A stretch of 64,000 bases of DNA, taken from NCBI GenBank assembly GCA_003153555.1, contig PLZS01000048.1:113568-177567 (forward strand), read 5' to 3'. This document shows positions 60,737 through 64,000 of the stretch, piece by piece (the first letter of the stretch is position 1; each line of letters begins with the position of its first letter). The notes under the pieces are model-generated. The model did not search any database. It worked only from the letters and a program-made list of their open reading frames with translations, and was not told the origin of the DNA. A program made the position numbers and the translations under genes. The DNA comes from Candidatus Melainabacteria bacterium (GTDB lineage: Bacteria > Cyanobacteriota > Vampirovibrionia > Obscuribacterales > Obscuribacteraceae).

Positions 60737-61894
60737 ATGGCACCACTGAACGGACTCAAGGTAATTGATTTCACCCATCTGTTGCCAGGCGAGCTGTGCT
60801 CTACCGCACTGACAGATCTTGGCTGCAACGTGCTCAGAATCGAGCCGGTTACCAGGACGTTGGGACAGTTATTACCGCCGATTATCGAGGGTCACAGCCT
60901 CTATTTTTGGAGCTTGCATCGTAACAAACAGCGCATCTCGATCGATCTTAAAAAGGCTGATGGGGTAAAGATTGCAAGACAATTAATAGAAGCTGCAGAT
61001 GTTTTGATTGAGAATTTTAGACCAGGTGTAATGGATCGCCTCGGTTTGGGGTACGCGGAAGTGAGTAAGCTGAATCCCAAACTGATCTTTTGCTCAATTT
61101 CTGGTTATGGTCAAAACGGCTCATGGAGTGGGAAACCTGGTCACGACCTGAATTTGATTGCCGAATCAGGTGTGCTTGGAATGAATGCACGAGAGGGCGA
61201 AAAGCCAATTTTACCTGCGGTTCTCGTTTCCGATTACATGTCGGCAATGTATGCGGCAATTAGCATCACAAGCCATCTCTATGAGCGAGAAAGCACTGGT
61301 ATTGGTAAGCACATAGACATAAGCATGTTTGAATCAGCACTCTCCACGATGGGCATAATGGGTACGGCTCTCCTTTATGAGCAGGAGCATCCGGGCGTGG
61401 AGCACTTTACTTATCCGCGCGAGCTCCCTAATTACACAGTTTATGAATGTCGCGACAAGCGCTATTTAGCTGTTGCATCCCTGGAGCCTCCTTTCTGGAA
61501 GATTTTTTGCGAAAAAGCCGGCATCGCTCAACTGTCCCGGAAATTGGTTACTGCACACGATCAGGACGTCTATCAAACAATCGCAGCAGCAATCAAAACC
61601 AAGTCTCTGGCAGAGTGGATGGAGATTTTTGAAAACACCAATTGTTGCGTCTCTCCAGTCAGTACGATTGCTGAGGCTCTCCAACATCCACCTGTCAAAG
61701 AAAGGCATGTTGTTCACCACATGCTCCATCCACAATTAGGTGATGTTCCGCAGGTGACCACACCCCTCTCCGAAGCGATTCCAGGAAGCACCGCATACGA
61801 TGACCGAGCAGAACAAAGTAACTTAGTGCTGAAACAATTGGATTATTCCGAACACGAGATTGAAAGGTTGAAGCGCGAAAAGGTAATCCTCTAA
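60737..61894 (+). CDS. Class III CoA-transferase / alpha-methylacyl-CoA racemase-like
   Basis: 385 residues. CaiB/BaiF family: LKVIDFTHLLPGELCSTALTDLGCNVLRIEPV, ISIDLKKADGVKIARQLIEAADVLIENFRPGVMDRLGLGY, ISGYGQNGSW, and catalytic Asp in GHDLNLIAESG. These enzymes move CoA between carboxylic acids or racemise 2-methylacyl-CoA. Next to an acyl-CoA ligase in convergent orientation (7-nt gap), suggesting fatty-acid or carboxylic-acid CoA metabolism. Confidence 0.92.
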   Translation: MAPLNGLKVIDFTHLLPGELCSTALTDLGCNVLRIEPVTRTLGQLLPPIIEGHSLYFWSLHRNKQRISIDLKKADGVKIARQLIEAADVLIENFRPGVMDRLGLGYAEVSKLNPKLIFCSISGYGQNGSWSGKPGHDLNLIAESGVLGMNAREGEKPILPAVLVSDYMSAMYAAISITSHLYERESTGIGKHIDISMFESALSTMGIMGTALLYEQEHPGVEHFTYPRELPNYTVYECRDKRYLAVASLEPPFWKIFCEKAGIAQLSRKLVTAHDQDVYQTIAAAIKTKSLAEWMEIFENTNCCVSPVSTIAEALQHPPVKERHVVHHMLHPQLGDVPQVTTPLSEAIPGSTAYDDRAEQSNLVLKQLDYSEHEIERLKREKVIL

Positions 61895-61901
61895 AACAAG
61901 T

Positions 61902-63482
61902 CTAATTGACCTTTCTGGCACTTGCCGCCCAATACTTTTCTCGCAAACCTTTCTTGAAGATTTTGCCGCTTCCGGTTTTCGGTAGCTCCTTTTCAAAGTC
62001 GATGCTGCGTGGCGCTTTGTATCGACCCAACTTAGCTCTTACAAACTCAATCAGTTCAGCTTCCTCACATTGTTGCCCTTCTTTCAGAACTACAACCGCT
62101 TTCACTGCCTCTCCCCATTTTTGATCGGGCACGCCGAGTACTGCACATTCGAGCACGCTTGCATGTTCATATAAAGCGTACTCTACTTCAGTGGAGTAAA
62201 CGTTCTCACCGCCGGTGATGATCATATCTTTCTTTCGATCGCAGATATTGATGTAACCTTCACTGTCCACTACAGCCATATCACCGGTATGAATCCAGCC
62301 ATCAATCAAGGTTTCAGCTGTCGTCTCAGGTTGTTTCCAGTATCCTTGAAAAACGACTGGTCCGCGCGCGATTATTTCGCCTACTTCAGTGTCGTTGTGA
62401 TCGACTTCGTCGCCATCTTCTCTGACTACCTTGACTTCTGCTGCTATAAAGGGCCTTCCGGTTTTGCTTTTCAACTCAAGCAATTTGTCTTCTGGCAGGG
62501 ACATTAGGTGAGCTTTGGGCGCGCTTAACGTAAGGAATGGACTTGTTTCGGTCATGCCATAAAACTGCATATAATCACAACCAAACTCTTGCACTATTTT
62601 TTTAACTTGCTCAGGTGCAATCGGTGAACCTGCTGTCATCATCATTCGCAATTTTGGAAATTTGAACTTCTTTAAGTCTGGGTCAGTGAGTAGCGTATTG
62701 ACCATCGTTGGGACCATGGCAGTGATCGTCACTTGCTCTTCGCTCAAAATCCTCAACACGTCATCGGATTTGAAATAGGGTACAAATACATGTTTACCGC
62801 CCGCCCAAGTGATTGCGAAGATCGACCAGGCATCAGCGAGATGGAACATTGGACCGATGTGCATCCAAGTATCACGATCGGTCAAATTTAATTCAGTGAC
62901 CGCACCGAGAGCGTTGATACAAACATTTTTGTGCGACAACATCACGCCTTTGGCTCTACCGGTGGTACCACTGGTGTAATAAAGTTGAGCGAGATCCTCC
63001 ATGCCGACATCACCAATTGGCAATTGTTTGCCTTCTTGTTCTGATAGGCATTTTTCAAATTCCACTGTCGGCACGCCTATGTTGCCAACTTGCTTGGAAC
63101 CAAAGGCGATTATTTGTTTCACAGACGCAGCCTTGGGCATACTCTTACTGGCACACTCTTGAAAGTCCGAGTGCAGGAAGAGAGCAACGGCTTCTGAGTC
63201 ATTGAGAATAGTTTCTACTTCCGCTGCTGAAAGCCGATAGTTGATCGGATTCAAAACTATCCCTGTCACAGCGCAGGCATAATAAATTTCCATGAGCTCG
63301 TGGCAGTTGGGCGCCAAAACTGCTACAACGGCGCCCTTTTCAAATCCTGCCAGCAAGTAATTGGCGAGCGCAGAGACCCTTGCGCCAAATTGTTCGTAAG
63401 TGAATCTCTTCTTTCCGTCAACGAGCGCTTCGCTTTTGGGCCACTGTGTAAGGGCTTTATTTAGAGATAGATATAGGTTCAT
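61902..63482 (-). CDS. Long-chain acyl-CoA synthetase (AMP-binding)
   Basis: 526 residues. ANL-superfamily motifs: P-loop LYYTSGTTGRAKGVMLSHKN, MQFYGMTETSP, GWIHTGDMAVVDSEGYINICDRKKDMIITGGENVYSTEVE and the C-terminal catalytic Lys in LPKTGSGKIFKKGLR. It activates fatty or other carboxylic acids to acyl-AMP and then acyl-CoA. Chain length preference is not evident. Standard length for class I acyl-CoA ligases. Convergent with the CoA-transferase gene. Confidence 0.95.
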   Translation of the reverse strand: MNLYLSLNKALTQWPKSEALVDGKKRFTYEQFGARVSALANYLLAGFEKGAVVAVLAPNCHELMEIYYACAVTGIVLNPINYRLSAAEVETILNDSEAVALFLHSDFQECASKSMPKAASVKQIIAFGSKQVGNIGVPTVEFEKCLSEQEGKQLPIGDVGMEDLAQLYYTSGTTGRAKGVMLSHKNVCINALGAVTELNLTDRDTWMHIGPMFHLADAWSIFAITWAGGKHVFVPYFKSDDVLRILSEEQVTITAMVPTMVNTLLTDPDLKKFKFPKLRMMMTAGSPIAPEQVKKIVQEFGCDYMQFYGMTETSPFLTLSAPKAHLMSLPEDKLLELKSKTGRPFIAAEVKVVREDGDEVDHNDTEVGEIIARGPVVFQGYWKQPETTAETLIDGWIHTGDMAVVDSEGYINICDRKKDMIITGGENVYSTEVEYALYEHASVLECAVLGVPDQKWGEAVKAVVVLKEGQQCEEAELIEFVRAKLGRYKAPRSIDFEKELPKTGSGKIFKKGLREKYWAASARKVN

Positions 63483-63554
63483 TTCGCTTCGCCGCCTGGT
63501 TTGCGTTCAATATCGTACTAGACGACGGAGCAAATTATGTTATATGAACCGCCT

Positions 63555-63791
63555 TTAGCCGTGGGTCGCTCCTGGTGCTCGTGTTCCAAACGGCGGGATC
63601 CGGTCTACCGCCTCTTTCCCCTGATTTTTGCCGAAGCCGTGCTGTAGTCCTCTGTTTGACTCTTCAGAAAGCCCTTCCATGACATGTGACTCATCCACAT
63701 TTACGTTCTTCTCAACGTGTCCTTTAGCTTTAGCTTCTAGCTTCAGCTCATTCTCTGACATGTCTTTCCCGCGCTGTCTTCCTCGTCTCAT
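63555..63791 (-). CDS. Small hydrophilic protein, unknown function
   Basis: 78 residues from ATG 63791, supported by GAGGT 8 nt upstream; an internal ATG at 63761 preceded by GGGAAAG is possible. Highly charged, Gly/Lys/Glu-rich (KLEAKAKGHVEKNVNVDESHVMEGLSEES, QHGFGKNQG), without hydrophobic segments, so probably disordered. It may be a stress or desiccation-type hydrophilin; that is a guess. Confidence 0.6.
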   Translation of the reverse strand: MRRGRQRGKDMSENELKLEAKAKGHVEKNVNVDESHVMEGLSEESNRGLQHGFGKNQGKEAVDRIPPFGTRAPGATHG

Positions 63792-63872
63792 TATGGTTAC
63801 CTCGTCTGTTTGGTAGCAATGACGTAAGCAACTCTCTTAGGATCCCGTTTGTGAAGCGGAATCATAAAGAAA

Positions 63873-63899
63873 AGGACGTGTTGAGTAAAACACGTCCTT
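63873..63899 (-). terminator. Intrinsic terminator of icd
   Basis: AAGGACGTGTT pairs with AACACGTCCTT (11 bp, short loop), followed on the minus strand by TTTTCTTT. It lies 34 nt beyond the isocitrate dehydrogenase stop. Confidence 0.85.
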
Positions 63900-63932
63900 C
63901 GTTGATTGGATTTGAACAGCAGGCTACGGGGC

Positions 63933-64000
63933 CTACATGTTTTCTATGATGTGATTAGCGAATTCGCTTGTCTTAACTTTCTTCGCACCACTCATCAGTC
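63933..64000 (-). CDS. icd: NADP-isocitrate dehydrogenase, C-terminal end (cut by window edge)
   Basis: Only the last 21 codons are present: LMSGAKKVKTSEFANHIIENM. The end closely parallels the C-terminus of E. coli-type Icd (K-x-SEF-x-x-x-II-x-NM). The enzyme converts isocitrate to 2-oxoglutarate in the TCA cycle. The rest lies beyond the right edge; a clear terminator follows the stop. Confidence 0.7.
   Translation of the reverse strand, partial: LMSGAKKVKTSEFANHIIENM

Overview
The window looks like a chromosomal segment of a free-living, non-photosynthetic bacterium with mid-range GC. The best guess is the Melainabacteria/Vampirovibrionia side of the Cyanobacteriota (Obscuribacter-like). 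That guess is inference. It rests on many kinesin-light-chain-type TPR proteins, large disordered membrane or secreted proteins, a LysM-like C-terminal module, a PrsW-type protease fused to a Ser/Thr kinase, a transaldolase-glucose-6-phosphate isomerase fusion and a cyanobacterial-size PEP carboxylase, with no photosynthesis genes. No 16S rRNA is present to settle it. Shine-Dalgarno sites are common, and TTG and GTG starts are used repeatedly.

Layout. 1-5.7 kb: a PrsW-kinase fusion cut by the left edge, a small membrane protein, a secreted PHB-depolymerase-like esterase divergent from a secreted Pro/Thr-rich protein, an RNase II-type exonuclease and a zinc-finger protein. 5.9-8.7 kb: a 935-residue disordered protein with a LysM-like end. 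8.8-14.7 kb: SDR oxidoreductase, DUF985 cupin, methyltransferase, a broken flavin reductase, an EF-P-like protein without a recognisable KOW domain, a TPR protein, an orphan C5 DNA methyltransferase and a 34-residue Lys-rich peptide with its own terminator. 14.9-20.8 kb: an S1-like/DUF4388-like protein, then the minus-strand carbohydrate operon tal-pgi, gnd, glk (glycolysis and pentose phosphate pathway).

21.2-36.4 kb: a disrupted NDH-2 gene, a DUF4239 protein, Tex, a DUF7003-like protein, secreted and TPR membrane proteins, a holin-like membrane protein, a thioesterase, a phosphodiester glycosidase and a class A PBP. 36.6-40.6 kb: PEP carboxylase and a transposase-like zinc-ribbon protein with a DprA-like winged helix. 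41-50 kb: a tightly packed minus-strand cluster of exported proteins (hypothetical, M1 aminopeptidase, DUF3142, 'SCGPFF' protein, alpha/beta hydrolase-TPR-thioredoxin fusion, TPR protein). 50-52.5 kb: small membrane proteins, rhodanese, FAH-family hydrolase and an intronless tRNA-Leu(UAA).

52.6-59 kb holds several decayed genes: a histidine kinase, a SulP transporter and a PhzF-like protein. Between them lie a GNAT, a membrane protein, a J-like/MshEN protein and a TPR protein. 59-64 kb: a TPR-PH-like membrane protein, a CoA-transferase, an acyl-CoA ligase, a small hydrophilic protein and the last codons of an NADP-isocitrate dehydrogenase.

The most unusual non-coding signal is a 14-bp palindrome, AACCGTYAACGGTT (one copy as its reverse complement), present eight times. 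Seven copies are intergenic, and three sit in longer hairpins followed by T-runs. It is far more frequent than chance would allow and may be a lineage-specific repeat or regulatory hairpin.
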